From positions 124,001-188,000 of the forward strand of contig CANTFL010000138.1 of the NCBI GenBank assembly GCA_947650285.1: a stretch of 64,000 bases of DNA, given 5' to 3'. The position numbers and the translations under genes were made by a program. A model generated the notes under the pieces. That model worked only from the letters and a program-made list of their open reading frames with translations. It searched no databases and was not told where the DNA came from. Of the stretch, positions 8,303 through 20,228 are shown in pieces (the stretch's first letter is position 1; each line of letters starts with the position of its first letter). The stretch is from Hyaloperonospora brassicae (taxonomy: Eukaryota; Oomycota; Peronosporomycetes; Peronosporales; Peronosporaceae).

Positions 8303-10487
8303 ATGCGCAGTCGCTGGGTCGACTCGCTCAAGCGCAGCATCTCGGCGTCCCCGCGGCACGACGAGCGGCGGCCATCGCCTTCGAGCACCCCGTCCACCAC
8401 TGCTGCGCACGCGGCCACGTGTGCGCCCGGTCTCGTGGGAGCGGCCACTGCCGCGTACGCGCACGACGTCGAGCGCTGCACCGGCGTCGGCGTCTGTTCC
8501 GTCGCGCGCGTGCTCGAGGACTGCGTGCTGCAGGGCGGTGTGCACCACACGCACATGCACGTGCTCACGTACTTGGGACGGCCGCTGCGCTCGACGTGGT
8601 GCTGTTATCCCGTGTCGGTGCAGTGGTTCCGCGCGGTGGGGGACGAGGACGATTTCCAAGTGATCCCTGGGGCGTGTCACGAGTGGTACACGCCTACGGC
8701 CGACGACATTGGCGCGCGGGTGCTGGTGAAAGTCATGATTGAAGACAAGGACGGGCTCAAGACCAAGATGCTCGAGTACGGACCGATCCAAGAGGACCCG
8801 CAAGTGAGGAGCAAAGTGGAGCTGTACCTCGAGCGCAAGTCGGTGCTTTTCATGGGGCTGCAGAGCCTCTCGGTGCAGAAACGAGACAATGGCTGTCTGC
8901 ACGAGGACGAACTACGAGTACGACAGGCCATTTATTGGATGAGCGGCGAGAGCGCAGAGAGAGAGAGAGAGAGACAGAGAGGGGGGGGGAAAGAACGAGA
9001 GCTAAGCTGGTGCGTCGTGGGTGTTTGACGTGTGCAGGAGAGCTGGACGTTGCTAAGTGACGATCGCGTGGTGCGGCTGACGTGTGAATCGTCGCTACTT
9101 CCTCCGTTTGAGAGGCGGTATTCTACAGAGATCAAGGTAATGATGGTCTTTGTTCTCTCACTGGGTGGCATGAGGCAGAAGGCTCACCATGTCGTGCTAT
9201 GTGTGATGGGACGAAAACGTGGTGGCCCGTCTACGAACCGTCTATTGACTGCGCTTGTAGCTCAAGATCGCTTGCAACACACCCAACGAGTTCTTTCTTT
9301 ACCTGGGCGAAGACTGCTTCGTTCGGCTTCGAGCCGAGTCCAACACGGTGCGGGATATTATTGTGCTCACGCTGCGTATTTTCTGCAAGATGGCCATATC
9401 GGACGAGAATGAGCATGATGCCGTTGCTTGCGGGCTACCCCCAGTGATCCTACGCAAGATCGCGCCGGACGGAGAAACCACGAAGCAGTCCCCAGTAGGT
9501 GTCAGTACAAACTTTGACGGATTACTGGGATTGAAATGCATGCTGAGGTTGTACACGCCGTCTCTTGAATGCGACCAGCAGACTACGGACAACACTTCTC
9601 GAACGCCACTTCCTGCTCTGGCGCGTGATCTACCGTGGAATCAGTCTGCGAGCAGCTTTGTCAGTAAGGTTCGTCCCGAGTCTTCAGCTGCAAGCGCTGA
9701 TCTTGAAGCACTGGACGAATGTCAAAGAGCAGATATCGGGCCGTCCAGTGATGCAATACCGATTTCTACAAGCAGCATGGGTGAAGACGTCGGAGGTCAA
9801 GAGTGTCAGCATATCGACGACACAGCTGGCTGTTTACTGTCGGACGCTGATGCGCTTATCGACACTACACAAAAGATTGGTGGACCTCACCAGACGTTGC
9901 CCCGCGCTTCAAAGCGCATTTCGATATCGGATATCCCGAATTTGGAAATTGTTGAGGTGACGGAAAGCGTACATGAAGGGAGCACAAGCTTTTGGCAAGA
10001 AAAACAAAGAGCTCGACAGCGGCAGCTAGATCAGCGTCGTTGTCGACGAAGCAATGGCAGTGCTGGCGACTGCGAATCAGGAGACGATTGCGAAAAAGGT
10101 GGAAGCAGTATCGATGTCGATAGAAGCGGCGCTGCTGGGACGCTTGGGACGATTGATGCTAGCTCTATCAATAAGTTGATCGAGGACTTTATGGCAGATG
10201 AGACGCTAGTGGAGCGTTCGGATGGAGCGGCATCACGAGATCGCTACGTCGCTATCTTTTGTTTGCTGCAGCGCGAGCTACGCTCGTACGAGCAGCGCGT
10301 TGCAACATTGTTGAAGCAGCTCGAGGAAAAGCAGGAGCTTAACGCTAGTTTGCGAAAGGACATTGAGTCGCTGCATAGTGCCCTCACGTCGATGCAGCTG
10401 GCTGACAAAGTGTACAATCTCGTGTCCACCGATTTGCAACAGCTCGTAACAAGCACAGCCGCCAAGACGGGAAGAACAGACGAATGA
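8303..10487 (+). CDS. A9-domain (AIR9-like) coiled-coil protein, three exons
   Basis: Predicted exons are 8303-8917, 9038-9136 and 9261-10487 (646 codons with stop counted apart). They join in frame across two GT-AG introns: 8918-9037 (gtacga...tgtgcag) and 9137-9260 (gtaatg...cttgtag). Continuation is supported by continuous protein-like sequence over both junctions (HEDELR/ESWTLLSDD and STEIK/LKIACNTPNEF). Exon 1 holds a region with W-F-R-x, VIPGA, YTPTADDIGARVLVKV and EYGPI motifs. It resembles the A9 repeats of AIR9, a microtubule-associated, Ig-like module known from plants and several protists. The C-terminal ~80 residues form a Glu/Leu-rich coiled coil. A cytoskeletal role is only an inference from the family. 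Intron 1 contains a GA dinucleotide run followed by a G run. It converges with the gene at 10734-11066. The start is the first plausible ATG and could be further upstream. Confidence 0.6.
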
Positions 10488-10733
10488 TCGTACGCCGATG
10501 GTGTACGTGAGTGAACGTTGAATGTAGCTCAAGCGATAGAGAACAACAGTGTAGAGCAAACAAGCGGATGACTGCCAACATCATGAAGCGCCATTGTCTT
10601 TGCCTCCTCCTTCCTGCGTCGTCGCTGCGTGCATTGCCATCCTAACAGAAGTTCCTTCCGTTGGGCGTCAAGCTCTTCCAGCCAATGGCTCATGTCTCGA
10701 GCGTCCGTCTCCATCCGTCCTCGACCCTCTGTC

Positions 10734-11066
10734 TCAATTCGTCTTCTCCTCGAGCGCCTCGATCCGCTTCGTCAGTCCCGCGTTCTGCGCGATCATCTCG
10801 TGCTTGAGTACGCCCACGGAGCTCTGAATCTGCTGCGTCGACTTCTCGATATCCTCCGTCAGCACGTACAGACCGTAGCCGGCACCCACCGCCACACCCA
10901 CTCCGAATGACACGATTCGCTGCACGAAAGAGCTGCCGCCCTTCTTCACGACGACAGGAGCGGCTGGAGGGACGTGAGTAGCATCTTCTGTGGCCGCTGA
11001 GGCGAAGCGACGTACGAAGGAGTTGGACGTTACGGGTTTGCCCTTGCAAACGCGCAGCACGTTCAT
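10734..11066 (-). CDS. Small single-pass membrane protein, probably mitochondrial (110 aa)
   Basis: The N-terminus is Arg/Ser-rich and lacks acidic residues for about 25 residues (MNVLRVCKGK..FVRRFASAA), typical of a mitochondrial presequence. A glycine-rich hydrophobic segment of about 20 residues follows (IVSFGVGVAVGAGYGLYVL, roughly 52-70), then an acidic/amphipathic C-terminal helix with coiled-coil character (STQQIQSSV..KRIEALEEK). I do not recognise the family. The arrangement of presequence, Gly-rich membrane helix and soluble coiled coil would suit an inner-membrane organising or assembly protein, but that is a guess. No intron is needed. It is convergent with the A9-domain gene, 246 bp away. 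Confidence 0.6.
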   Translation of the reverse strand: MNVLRVCKGKPVTSNSFVRRFASAATEDATHVPPAAPVVVKKGGSSFVQRIVSFGVGVAVGAGYGLYVLTEDIEKSTQQIQSSVGVLKHEMIAQNAGLTKRIEALEEKTN

Positions 11067-11597
11067 GACTTATCTGAAGTTCGGTTCGTCGTCAGGACGC
11101 TCTTGGCAAGTGGAGAAGGCGTCCGAACAATCGTAGTCGATCGACAACGTTGTTTTAAAATTATGGACTCGCCAGGTATTATATTTTGGAGGAAAACATT
11201 TGGGATAATGTACCGAAAAAAATGGAAGCAATTCTAAAATGGCTAAAACTTGACATTTAACTGTCAATACATATTTCGTAGCTCAAGTTACAACATTACA
11301 CTCACATTCATTTACGTGATCGATCACGATTTGAAATATACTGTTATAGCTGTTTGAAAGCCCCATCCTTCAATTTTGAGCCTCCCCTTCAACATAACCA
11401 CATGTGCCTCTGAACGTCACTCCTCAAACCCATCCCTTCAACTGACCTCCCCTAACAGAATCCCAGTCCGAAGCAACTAAGAGCAGTCTATATCGTCTTC
11501 TAGAGCCTATCAGAACACCACAACGCCGAAGTGGTTATCGCTCCAGCATGCTCTCCATTACAGCTGCTGCTAATAGGTTCTCATTTCCTGATCAACC
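11067..11597. other. Non-coding region upstream of the pogo-like transposase
   Basis: No gene recognised. From about 11360 the plus strand is pyrimidine-rich (repeated ccttcaa, cctcccc motifs). It probably contains the 5' end of the pogo-like transposon; I searched for terminal inverted repeats matching the far side near 22000 and did not find a convincing pair. Confidence 0.4.
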
Positions 11598-12129
11598 ATG
11601 GAAGCCAACGCTACACTATCGCGAGAAAAACATATTGCTAGGGAGGCGAAGAAGGCATCGTTACGATCCGTGGCCGTCAAGTACAATGTCGACCGTCGCT
11701 GCATCCGCGACTGGATCCATCAAGACAAGGCTAGCGCGTTTGACGAGGAGTCGCCGAGCAGGTTCAGTCTTGGCGGGGGCGGTCGCCGTATTGCCCGTAA
11801 AGAACTGGAATTTCTTCCCATCGCTGAAGTTCGTAGAGTTCGTTCCAAGCACCTGCGTGTCACTCGACGTCGGGTCGTGGAAATGGCGGCATAGATCCTC
11901 TAGACGATGACAGATCAGCCCGACATAGCTCTCTCGAACGGTTGGCTTGAGTGTTTTCTTCGCCGACACAAACTAGTCTTGCGAAAGAAAACCAACAAAC
12001 CGAAACCGATTGCTGAAGTCACCGCCACGCCAGTTACAACTTCATTTTGCACTTGCGCAATCTTGTCCGCGAATGCAATATCGAGCCGCAAAACGTGGTT
12101 AATCTGGATGAGACCGCGGTCTTTGCTGA
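11598..12129 (+). pseudogene. pogo-like (Tc1/mariner superfamily) transposase, 5' part
   Basis: Starts with an ATG and a helix-turn-helix region (SLRSVAVKYNVDRRCIRDWI, residues ~23-42). A CENP-B/Tc5-type second DNA-binding segment follows (ALSNGWLECFLRRHKLVLRKK, in another frame from 11928). The start of the catalytic domain, with NLDETAVFAD (first Asp of the DDE/D triad), lies just before 12129 in a third frame. At least two frameshifts and a stop at 11892-11894 show decay. The reading is interrupted exactly at the GCTGA target duplication of the solo LTR and resumes at 12523. Confidence 0.75.
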
Positions 12130-12522
12130 TGTAACGGGGCAGCCCGTTACATGGAAATTGTCATTTAGAAAATAATGACGATAAAGAATATAATGTTGAA
12201 TATTATTTTAACAATTTCACCAATGGCAGTGATATTGATGGGTCGACCAAAGAGTCTGTTCATTGGTTGATATCTGGACGATGTCAACCTATTCATCGCC
12301 GCAAGACGCGCGCAATGAGTGGTGAGTAGACGTCGTCATACATTTAGTTAAATTGGTATAATCAAGTTAAGTCAAACAGAGAGACAGTGGTTAAAGACTT
12401 ATTTATATTAATATAACGGTTTTACTTTTCCCTTATCCACGCTTCCTCGTTTGCCTCGTGTACGTCTGTCGGGTGCACCAAAACCCTTGCGTTAAGTAAA
12501 CGCAAGGGTGTGCCCCGTTACA
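12130..12522 (+). repeat. Solo LTR of Gypsy family A
   Basis: 393 bp, starting tgtaacgggg and ending ccccgttaca, flanked by a perfect 5-bp duplication GCTGA (12125-12129 and 12523-12527). No internal element sequence remains, so it arose by LTR-LTR recombination. It is the most diverged family-A LTR here: several stems carry mismatches, for example gatatc versus gatgtc in the long stem near 12270 and a degraded tgtcattt/aatgacg stem. Confidence 0.95.
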
Positions 12523-12941
12523 GCTGACCAGGACAAGGACGATACGCTGGCGGAGCGTGGGTCACCGACGTGTGCGTCAGGACTCTCGTCTTAAAAAATA
12601 TTCGCTTGAATGCTGTGTTAGATGTTCGCGGAGACGGAACCAAGTAAGAGGCATGTGTTCCAAACAAGCGCAAGGAGTCATAGAACACGATGAAGAAAGG
12701 GATTTTGGTTATCACCGACGCCAAACTATGAATGGATTCAGACGCGTTTATTCGATACTACTGAAAATCATCGAATAAGATTTTTGTACAGTTGACCGTT
12801 AAACTGTTCCTATTCGATCTCGCGTCATTACGGTAAATCTGTGACGTCATCTCGATGACGGTACCTAATATACAGACGCGTATAATGATAGGACGCACAT
12901 AATCTGATTAATGTAGATGTACCATGTGATCAGGCACATTC
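12523..12941 (+). pseudogene. pogo-like transposase, middle part
   Basis: After the solo LTR the transposase frame resumes with DQDKDDTLAERGS, then NAVLDVRGDGT around 12612. Next comes a stretch with GILVITDAKL, an in-frame TGA where a Trp would suit the family, and MDSDAFIRYY near 12760. The sequence from about 12780 to 12941 is less clear and may be degenerate or contain inserted DNA. It stops at the CATTC duplication of Gypsy B1. Confidence 0.6.
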
Positions 12942-13468
12942 TGTAGCGGAGCTACACAGCTCCTTAAGTCAGAGGAAGACTTTACGCTCAATGAGCAACT
13001 TCGGTTCAAAGAACCCGACTCAGAGAGTCAACAGCTCAGAGAGCTTAAAGGGTGGTTCAGAGAACCCGACTCAGAGAGTCAACAGCTCAGAGAGCTTACG
13101 GTCCCCGTTCCAGAGGGACCAAACGATTCAAATGAATCACAGCACAGAGTGCTCGAGGACAAGCTACCTTTACAGGCGTTGCTTCTGTCCTCCCGATCAA
13201 AGACGCCTCGTAAGGCACGTGTCTTATGTTGATCAAAATGGGAACTGAATTTTATTTCTTCATTTATCCTAAAAGAACACCTTAGAACAACGTATTTAAC
13301 CTGCCCTAAATAACCTCTTAAAAGATCTTGCAATCAATTGATGACAGACACCAGTCTTCAACAATTGATACGCTCACTGTGTTCTAATATTACCTTATAG
13401 GATACCCCCCCTCTCGTGTGTGCACCACACCTATCGTCGGCTACCAGCCGACGTGTAACCCCGTTACA
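12942..13468 (-). repeat. 3' LTR of Gypsy B1
   Basis: 527 bp, begins tgtagcggag and ends ccccgttaca on the plus strand. Contains two 51-bp tandem units starting at 13011 and 13062, each holding the mini-palindromes GACTC-AGA-GAGTC and AGCTC-AGA-GAGCT. Confidence 0.95.
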
Positions 13469-13482
13469 CCCTCCCCCACCAG
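13469..13482 (-). other. Polypurine tract of B1
   Basis: The minus strand reads GGTGGGGGAGGG immediately before the 3' LTR, as expected for the plus-strand primer. Confidence 0.8.
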
Positions 13483-13575
13483 ACTGACGTTACCACAAAA
13501 CGTCAATCGAACTTTTCCTCGAAGAAAACGGTGTGTGTGCGCTCTAACCTCACGGTTTGCAAAGCACGAAACACC

Positions 13576-14877
13576 ATGGCATCGCCACCTAACGAGTCCC
13601 CGACTCTCTCTTCTTACCTCGGCATTAATGTGGAGGAGGACTATGGTAGTGATACCGATGTCCGTGGTGAAGAACGGACAATGTCCAACTCACCAGTGCA
13701 AGAGGCATCGCCTCATACTGCACCAAACCCATTTGCCGAGCGTAGTGAGACCACCGCGTTAGAAACGCAGCATCATGCAACAGATGCAGGTGAACACATC
13801 ATCACCAACCCGCTCGATGAGCAACAAGAGTTGGTAATCCAACAAGAGGAGAGCGCTCAGCGCCGTATGCAGCTTGCTGCAGACCTTGAGGGTCGTCGTG
13901 GCTATCAGTTCACGCCACTCAATGTGGAAGAGCGTATACGCCAAACGACAGGTCGTTCCCTGGCAACGTGGGCCATTGGCGCTGAGCCTACATCTTCTGA
14001 TGAAGTGGCGAGCCGACAGGCACTTCGTGAGAGGTACCTGCAACCCCACTTGACGACTCTAAGTCAATACAAGTTGCGACTTGACACGCAAGCACGGGGT
14101 GCACCGGTGCCACCGATGAGGGGTATACCCATCCTCTTATTCGCAGGCGAATCTCCGGAGGAGGAGGACAACACTTTTGTGCGCTGGGTGCACCGGAAAC
14201 GTCACCTCAGCAGCATGCTAGCTCTCAGAGCAAGTGCCAATGTGGCAGATGTTCGTCTCGAACGAAAGCTTCGGTATGACTATGCCAAGCTTAAGGCCAG
14301 AGGCCAATTGCGATTTCGCACCCGCTATGCTCCGGCTGTGCCGATGGAAGTGGGAGTTGGTCAAGCGGAACCAAACGACCCACCTGCTTCCACCACTATT
14401 GGTGGGAAGCGATATCGGTCGAAGGATGATCCCTGCCACGATGTTCAAAAACATCAACGGCGTACGGGCAATCCTGCCGAAGGGGTACCTCAAATTCCCA
14501 CGAGTTCTCCGACTCCGGGTACCCTCGCCACTTTACCAGATACTGGTATTGACCCTGACGACGACGTCGTTTCAGGAGTCGTTCCACATGGAACTGGCGG
14601 TTCCCTTGCTCATCGAGCAGCGTCGGAGGTGGTCGGTATACCGAAGGAGGAGCACGAGAAGGTGCTTCTCGAGCTGAGTGGTCTCCGTGAGACGTTGGGT
14701 CAGACCCAGAGTGCGTTCGACGCAATGCGAGCCCGTGTTCGGGCGTTGGAGTTGGGCCAAGCCCGGATGGAGGCTCAGCTTGACCTCCTGATACGGATTC
14801 AGCAACCGATGGCAAAGCCAACCTACCCGGCGCAAGCGCCTCCAAGTTCACGTGGGACGGATCCCGATACGGCTTAA
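13576..14877 (+). CDS. Antisense protein of Gypsy family B (433 aa)
   Basis: Open frame on the strand opposite to gag-pol, just inside the 3' LTR, in the same place as the family-A antisense gene. I chose the ATG at 13576 ([13 protein letters not shown]); the frame is open slightly upstream only with GTG. The N-terminal ~80 residues are acidic and Ser/Pro-rich. The middle is basic with repeated Leu/Arg ([36 protein letters not shown]). The end is a predicted coiled coil (from about [17 protein letters not shown] to QLDLLIRIQ). From 14396 it lies antisense to the chromodomain end of pol. No family is recognised. I see no convincing sequence similarity to the family-A protein, only the same layout: disordered acidic N-terminus, basic middle, coiled-coil end. 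Confidence 0.75.
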   Translation: MASPPNESPTLSSYLGINVEEDYGSDTDVRGEERTMSNSPVQEASPHTAPNPFAERSETTALETQHHATDAGEHIITNPLDEQQELVIQQEESAQRRMQLAADLEGRRGYQFTPLNVEERIRQTTGRSLATWAIGAEPTSSDEVASRQALRERYLQPHLTTLSQYKLRLDTQARGAPVPPMRGIPILLFAGESPEEEDNTFVRWVHRKRHLSSMLALRASANVADVRLERKLRYDYAKLKARGQLRFRTRYAPAVPMEVGVGQAEPNDPPASTTIGGKRYRSKDDPCHDVQKHQRRTGNPAEGVPQIPTSSPTPGTLATLPDTGIDPDDDVVSGVVPHGTGGSLAHRAASEVVGIPKEEHEKVLLELSGLRETLGQTQSAFDAMRARVRALELGQARMEAQLDLLIRIQQPMAKPTYPAQAPPSSRGTDPDTA

Positions 14878-17800
14878 GCATGCCAACGTAGAACACGGGG
14901 TGTGTGCGCAGTTTGCGCGGAAGGTTGAGCGTATACGCAAGTCCCTTCTTGGCGACGACCGTAAAGGGTCCAATGAAGCGCGGGCGCAACTTCGTCTTGA
15001 AGACGGCGGATACTACATTTGTAGGTAGGTTTTTAGCATTGAGTAGAACTTGGTCTCCGACCTTATAACGTTCAATACAACCTCTGCCTTTGGCATCTGC
15101 TTGTTCCTTCTGCTTATCTTGGCTATCAGCCAGTGCGTCACGCACATGTCGTAAGACATTCAATCGCGTTGCGAGAAACTCGCTTACCTGTTTTTGAACA
15201 GTAGCAGGGCTGATATCAGCAAGCCGATCGGCAACTCCTCCCCCACCAAGCCCTGAACCACGTAGTGGTAGCGTTAACGGAACGCGAGGGTGTGTGAGAC
15301 CGTTCACGTAGAACGGGGTAAAGCCGGTGGAGGCATGCACAGCGTTATTCAACGCAAACTCAACGACAGGGAGCATCGAGCTCCAACGCTTAGGTGTTTC
15401 AGCGCAAACACTGCGCAAGATGTCACCAATGACACGATTAACGCGCTCCGTTTGACCATCGGTCTGCGGATGATCCGCTGTGGACATGTCCAAACGTGTG
15501 CCGAGCACCTTGAAGATGGAATTCCAAAACTTCCCAGTGAAGCGAGGATCTCTATCAGAGACAATTGCCAACGGCAGACCGTGTTGTCGAAACACGCGAT
15601 CGATAAACAGCGTCGCTGTACCTTCACCATCAATGGTGTCTGGCACCGCCGCTAAATGAGCCATCTTGCTCAAACGGTCAACAAAGACCACAATACCCGT
15701 ATTTCCATACGAATCCGTCGGTAAACCGAACAGGAAGTCCATACTGATGGACTCCCAACACCCTTTGGGTATAGGCAAACTAGCCAGCGGCGCTGCCGCA
15801 TGTGGTGAGGGTTTCACCCGTTGACACGTTTCACACGTACGTACATAGGTGCTCACCCATTTGTATAGTTTGGGCCACCAATAGAATTGGCTCACAGAGC
15901 CGTAGGTCTTTTCACGACCGAGATGACCACTCAACGCAGTATCATGTGCCTCATAGAGGATCCGATACTTCAACTCCTCATCATGAGGGACAACGATGCG
16001 AGGGGTATCCTCCACATCCGTGCTATAGCACAACAGGCCTTGATCGATGGAATATCGATGTAACCTCGCACGTAACCGTGCCGACAATTTTATGTCCGAG
16101 TCTTTAAACTCCTCGCTCCCTAGAGCACGTAGCAGGGCTACACAATGTTCATCCTTGACATATGCCGTGCGGATTAGGTCAGTGACCGGTGACGACAGAG
16201 TCGTAACATGAGCAAGCTCATAGTCAGGCCTGCGTGACAACGCATCCGCCAAAGCATTTTGCTTGCCCGGCTTATACTTCACCTCGAAGTTGTACTCGGC
16301 AAAGAAGGAAAGCCAACGAGCCATTCTCTGAGAGAGGTGAGGCGACTGGGTCGCAGTGCGTAGTGACGCATGATCTGTATAGATCACAAACGGCTTAGAG
16401 CCAAGAAGATGAACTCTGAATTTGACGAGAGCATACTTCATTGCAAGTAGCTCTTTGTCATGAACAGGATAGTTCTTCTCCGCAGCTTTTAGCTGTCGGG
16501 ACTCAAACGCAATAACGCGTTCCCGCCCATCATCATCTGTTTGTAACAGAGCGCTGCCTATGGCAAAGTCAGATGCGTCACAGACGACACTGAAAGATCG
16601 CTCAGGATCAGGCAAAGCCAATATGGGCGCATGTAGGAGACTCTCCTTGACTGCTTGAAAAGCATCATGCTCAGTGCTAGTCCAGCACCATTCTACATCC
16701 TTTTTAAGGAGATTGGTTAATGGCCGAGCCATGTCTGCGTAATTCGCACTGTACTTGTGTAAGTAATTGGCGAGGCCAAGCCACTTACGTAAGTCCTTTT
16801 GGTTCTTTGGAACCGGCCAATCAACTATGGCTTTTACCTTGGCGGGATCCGCTCTAAGGCCTTGCTTACCAATAAAGCACCCTAAAAAGGGAATCTCTTC
16901 TGCACCAAAAATGCACTTAGACGCGTTGGCGTACAACTTATTCGTGCGCATGCACTCGAGCACCGCTCGTAAATGGTCAATGTGATTATCCACATCTGAC
17001 CGACCGTTCATAGCACGACTATGGACAAAGATGTCATCAAAGTACGTCTGTGCATAACCTCTGTGAGGTCTAAACAATTGTGTCACAAGACGGTTGAATG
17101 TAGCCGGGGCATTTGATAGCCCTTGCGGCATAACGAGCCACTCCCAGAGCATACCGCTTGGAGTGCTGACCGCTGTCAGCGGAATATCGCTTTCTCGCAT
17201 GAGAAGCTGGTAATAACCATCGACTAAGTCGAGCGCACTGTACATTGTACATCCCACCATATTGTTCTGAAGAACATCCTTCCTCGGAATTGGTGTCTGA
17301 GCCGGGATGGTGGCCACATTAAGCTTATTGTAAGCATGAACAATGCGCCACTTCCCGTTGGGCTTTTTGACACAGAAGGTCGGTGTGGAATGGGGAGATT
17401 TGCTCTCACGAACCATCCCCGCCGCGTGCTTTGCACGAAAGAAGTCGTCTATGACGTCACACTGTTCCTTGGGCAAAGGCCACTGCCGTGTTACGCAGTA
17501 TTTAGTTCCAGGAACCAAGTCAATTTCATGACGCACACCTCTATCAGGAGGTAATACAGACGGTGGGTCGTGACACACCACGTCTTGAAATTCCTTTACC
17601 AAAGGATAAAACGGATCAAGAGGATCCTTAAGGATCGAGGATCCACTACGGGCATCCAATGCCGCCTTTGTGTCCTCAAGGACAGACTCGTCCAATAACG
17701 AGGATGAGTTCAACTCAATATCAGGCCGAATGACCACTAACTCGGAGAATTCTCCTGCCTGCAAGGCTTGGCTAAATTCGCCGTCAGACATCTCGTCTAG

Positions 17801-19078
17801 CTCAAAGATTTTATCCACGGATGGAAGAGTCTCAAGACTAATATTGCCATCGATCTGGCCAGTCAATCCATTGACAAGTGTATACAGTGTATTATTACTA
17901 TTATCACTTCGTGACTTCTTAAACGTTGGGCGCTTAACAGTCACCACCCTACGCTTCGATTGTTTCCTCAAAGAAACCTTACGCCTCTTAGAGGCCGGGA
18001 CAGCAAAGTCCCCGTGGTTGCTATTCATCTTAGCACGCTCTATACGAGAGCTCATGTCTTGAGCGACATCTGGTGAAGTGTTACGTAACTCGAACACTTC
18101 ACCCAGTGGATTTACACGTACCACTTCACGTACATTATTCGGGCCTAGCCCTAAACACTCTGGCTTCTCGCCAACAATGTCATTACCGACATTCAGTGAG
18201 GTGCCACCTCGGCCGCCCTCACTCTGTGTAATTTCACGTGCCACCGCACTTATAGCATTAGGGCCTAGCCCTGAACACTCTGGCTTCTCGCCATCAATGT
18301 CATTACCGACATTCAGTGAGGTGCCACCTCGGCCGTCCTCACTCTGTGTATTTTCACGTGCCACCGCACTTACATCAGAGGAATTACATTCTTGATGTTT
18401 CGGCCCTAGGCCAACCATGCTTGACGCATGCAGTGACTCAGTATCACAACGAGTATCACTCAACGGAGTATAACTCTCTCCAAACGCGTTAGAAGAGCTC
18501 CGCTCAATATTTATGTCATCGACATTCGAGTTAAATAACTCTGACATACCAATGTCCAGCACATTGACATCTTCCGTCAATGGCTCGCGCCAATAGCGCT
18601 TTTGTTGCCTAGCAAAGGTGGGTTCATGACTCTCCAAAGCTTCGCTAGGAACATTGCGCGTGGCGCCTAAGGTCTTAGTCCTCCAATCAATCCATGGCTC
18701 ATGGCGTTCAAGCCAAGCCATACCCAGGATGAGATCATATCTCGAATCCAAATCGAGGACGAGACAACGTTCAATGCTGTCAAAGTCCAAAAACTTCACA
18801 CCTAAGTTCAACGGAACTTTAGGCACCGTGACGCGACTACCAGTCGCTAAACGAACGGTGATCGAATCACCTTCGTGCGCTTTGAGCGCTTCAGCGTATC
18901 GCTGACTTCCCTCAAGGGAACGACGTCGAGCATAGTTACATGATGCTCCTGAATCGATTAAAATCGACCACGGCTTCTCAAAGCCTTTTACTGTCGCCTC
19001 GGCGACTAACAAGCCAGGCTTGTATCCACGCTCTGTGATGGCTGGCACAGCGCTAAGTGGGGCTAAGCCCTGTTTCAC
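14396..19078 (-). CDS. pol polyprotein with chromodomain (Gypsy B1, intact)
   Basis: About 1560 codons from the first start-like codon (GTG at 19078). The frame is open further upstream, overlapping the gag stop in the -1 frame, so translation is expected by frameshifting from gag. Retropepsin DSGAS is at residues 42-46, RT YFDD at about 679-682, RNase [16 protein letters not shown] around 834. The integrase zinc finger follows (GHLGREKTY to CETCQRVK), then catalytic motifs SMDFLFG, VSDRD and DGQTERVN. The chromodomain is at about 1496-1545 ([22 protein letters not shown]). A long acidic/Ser-rich insert sits between protease and RT. No stop or frameshift is seen. The region around 18078-18400 holds two near-identical stretches of about 115 bp, an internal tandem duplication of the protease-RT linker. 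Confidence 0.95.
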   Translation of the reverse strand: MKQGLAPLSAVPAITERGYKPGLLVAEATVKGFEKPWSILIDSGASCNYARRRSLEGSQRYAEALKAHEGDSITVRLATGSRVTVPKVPLNLGVKFLDFDSIERCLVLDLDSRYDLILGMAWLERHEPWIDWRTKTLGATRNVPSEALESHEPTFARQQKRYWREPLTEDVNVLDIGMSELFNSNVDDINIERSSSNAFGESYTPLSDTRCDTESLHASSMVGLGPKHQECNSSDVSAVARENTQSEDGRGGTSLNVGNDIDGEKPECSGLGPNAISAVAREITQSEGGRGGTSLNVGNDIVGEKPECLGLGPNNVREVVRVNPLGEVFELRNTSPDVAQDMSSRIERAKMNSNHGDFAVPASKRRKVSLRKQSKRRVVTVKRPTFKKSRSDNSNNTLYTLVNGLTGQIDGNISLETLPSVDKIFELDEMSDGEFSQALQAGEFSELVVIRPDIELNSSSLLDESVLEDTKAALDARSGSSILKDPLDPFYPLVKEFQDVVCHDPPSVLPPDRGVRHEIDLVPGTKYCVTRQWPLPKEQCDVIDDFFRAKHAAGMVRESKSPHSTPTFCVKKPNGKWRIVHAYNKLNVATIPAQTPIPRKDVLQNNMVGCTMYSALDLVDGYYQLLMRESDIPLTAVSTPSGMLWEWLVMPQGLSNAPATFNRLVTQLFRPHRGYAQTYFDDIFVHSRAMNGRSDVDNHIDHLRAVLECMRTNKLYANASKCIFGAEEIPFLGCFIGKQGLRADPAKVKAIVDWPVPKNQKDLRKWLGLANYLHKYSANYADMARPLTNLLKKDVEWCWTSTEHDAFQAVKESLLHAPILALPDPERSFSVVCDASDFAIGSALLQTDDDGRERVIAFESRQLKAAEKNYPVHDKELLAMKYALVKFRVHLLGSKPFVIYTDHASLRTATQSPHLSQRMARWLSFFAEYNFEVKYKPGKQNALADALSRRPDYELAHVTTLSSPVTDLIRTAYVKDEHCVALLRALGSEEFKDSDIKLSARLRARLHRYSIDQGLLCYSTDVEDTPRIVVPHDEELKYRILYEAHDTALSGHLGREKTYGSVSQFYWWPKLYKWVSTYVRTCETCQRVKPSPHAAAPLASLPIPKGCWESISMDFLFGLPTDSYGNTGIVVFVDRLSKMAHLAAVPDTIDGEGTATLFIDRVFRQHGLPLAIVSDRDPRFTGKFWNSIFKVLGTRLDMSTADHPQTDGQTERVNRVIGDILRSVCAETPKRWSSMLPVVEFALNNAVHASTGFTPFYVNGLTHPRVPLTLPLRGSGLGGGGVADRLADISPATVQKQVSEFLATRLNVLRHVRDALADSQDKQKEQADAKGRGCIERYKVGDQVLLNAKNLPTNVVSAVFKTKLRPRFIGPFTVVAKKGLAYTLNLPRKLRTHPVFYVGMLKPYRDPSHVNLEALAPGRLALPSVAESVSGGQAEPPSGLGPTPTPEHGLALRRTHSGSDPTSHGDHSAREAPSRAPPSVYRPPPTLLDEQGNRQFHVERLLKRRRRQGQYQYLVKWRGYPESENSWEFEVPLRQDCPYAVDVFEHRGRDHPSTDIASHQ
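18121..18372 (-). repeat. Tandem duplication inside the B1 pol linker
   Basis: Two adjacent near-identical copies of about 120 bp share the core cattcagtgaggtgccacct and gggcctagccct. They encode a repeated [15 protein letters not shown] / [15 protein letters not shown] motif in pol. The reading frame is kept. Confidence 0.85.
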
Positions 19079-19110
19079 TTTATCTCGTAGAGATGTGACA
19101 GAACTTAGTT

Positions 19111-19156
19111 CTACCCCAGTAGGGCGCCCCGCGCCTACTGGGTGTCGACGTTTCCC
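19111..19156 (-). promoter_or_regulatory. Candidate -1 frameshift signal at gag-pol junction (B1)
   Basis: Minus strand: slippery heptamer G_GGA_AAC (19156-19150) in the gag frame, spacer GTCGACACC (9 nt), then a hairpin beginning CAGTAGGCGC and closing GCGCCCTACTG with one bulged base. The gag TAG (19137-19135) is in the 5' arm. pol is in the -1 frame and open through the region. The spacing is identical to family A although the heptamer differs. Confidence 0.8.
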
Positions 19157-20169
19157 CGTGCCATACCAGGTTTCTGGTTGAGGCTGGGGTTTCGACTCAT
19201 AGGAGTCGGTTGTTGCTTACGCAAAGGACAAGTGGGACGCAAGTGTTTAGTGCTTCCGCACATGTAACAGCGTCTCACATCCTGTCGTTGCTCCGCAACA
19301 TGAAGCTCCGCTTCGCCTTCATCTTCAGCATGGCTGAGATCCATCGGTTCTGGCTTACAGTAAGCCGAAGTCCTCGCAGAGGCCGCCCTCGCAAAGCTTG
19401 GGTTGTACCCATTCCAACCAAGTCTGGCCGACTTGAAGTTGTGCTCAGCATTTTGAGCGACGCTCACAGCTTCCTCAAAAGTAGAGGGATGAACCCGAAA
19501 AACCTCGGTTCTGGCCACGCCAGTGCGGAGACCTTCCATGAAGACTGTCACGTAGACAGTCTCAGGGAGAGGGTCAGACTGCATAGCAGCCATTAGAGTT
19601 CTCAACTCTTGGACATAGTCCGTTAACTCGCTCTTACCCTGACGGGTTGATAAGAAGCGTGATCGCACGCGATATGCCTGGTTAGGCGGCGAGAAAACTC
19701 GCATGAGGTCTAACTTGAGCGATTCCCACGTGGGAAATGCCAAATTGACCGACGTGCCACACGTCAAAGCCCACTCTCTAGCTCTACCATCGAGCTTAGA
19801 GATAGCCAAAGAGACCCGTTGGTTCTCTAGTGAGATGAGACCAGAGTCCATGGCCATCTCAATCTCACGGATCCAGAGGGTCAAGTTTTCCCCCTCCTTC
19901 CCGGAGTAACATTTAACGTCCACCCGAAGGGGACGAGGCTTAGCCTCTTCTGGTGGCATAGCCACGTAGCGTGTCGGCATAGCCGACGCTACTTGGTTTT
20001 GAACCTGGCCCAACAGGGCCGTTTCATACTGCATAAAGGCCTCGACTCGTGCATTGAGCACATCGGGACCCTGTGCAGCTAGAAACTCCACATACTCTAG
20101 GCCTACGGCCGCGGTCAGCTTATCAAGCGCGACCTTTTGAGCCTCAGAGAGGGGTGTGGATTGCTCCAT
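19135..20169 (-). CDS. gag (Gypsy B1, 344 aa, intact)
   Basis: Capsid/nucleocapsid protein. It has an N-terminal helical region and a retrotransposon-gag domain ([43 protein letters not shown]). A conserved EPMDL precedes the zinc knuckle [14 protein letters not shown] (CX2CX4HX4C, residues ~306-319), then a basic tail. It initiates at an ATG about 60 bp inside the 5' LTR and ends at TAG 19135-19137 within the frameshift hairpin. It packages the RNA and forms the particle in this family. Confidence 0.93.
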   Translation of the reverse strand: MEQSTPLSEAQKVALDKLTAAVGLEYVEFLAAQGPDVLNARVEAFMQYETALLGQVQNQVASAMPTRYVAMPPEEAKPRPLRVDVKCYSGKEGENLTLWIREIEMAMDSGLISLENQRVSLAISKLDGRAREWALTCGTSVNLAFPTWESLKLDLMRVFSPPNQAYRVRSRFLSTRQGKSELTDYVQELRTLMAAMQSDPLPETVYVTVFMEGLRTGVARTEVFRVHPSTFEEAVSVAQNAEHNFKSARLGWNGYNPSFARAASARTSAYCKPEPMDLSHAEDEGEAELHVAEQRQDVRRCYMCGSTKHLRPTCPLRKQQPTPMSRNPSLNQKPGMARGNVDTQ

Positions 20170-20216
20170 CCTCGCAGAGGATCAGTCGTTACCGACTCAG
20201 GTGTAGATTGACTACT

Positions 20217-20226
20217 AGTGCTACCA
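20217..20226 (-). other. Primer-binding site of B1
   Basis: Minus strand TGGTAGCACT begins two bases after the 5' LTR, identical in sequence and spacing to the family-A primer site. Confidence 0.65.
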
Positions 20227-20228
20227 AG

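Noticed and set aside
8162..8902. 246-codon minus-strand open frame opposite the A9-domain gene
   Set aside because: Arg/His-rich shadow of a GC-rich coding exon; no domain-like sequence, and the plus-strand frame has better motifs and splice sites.
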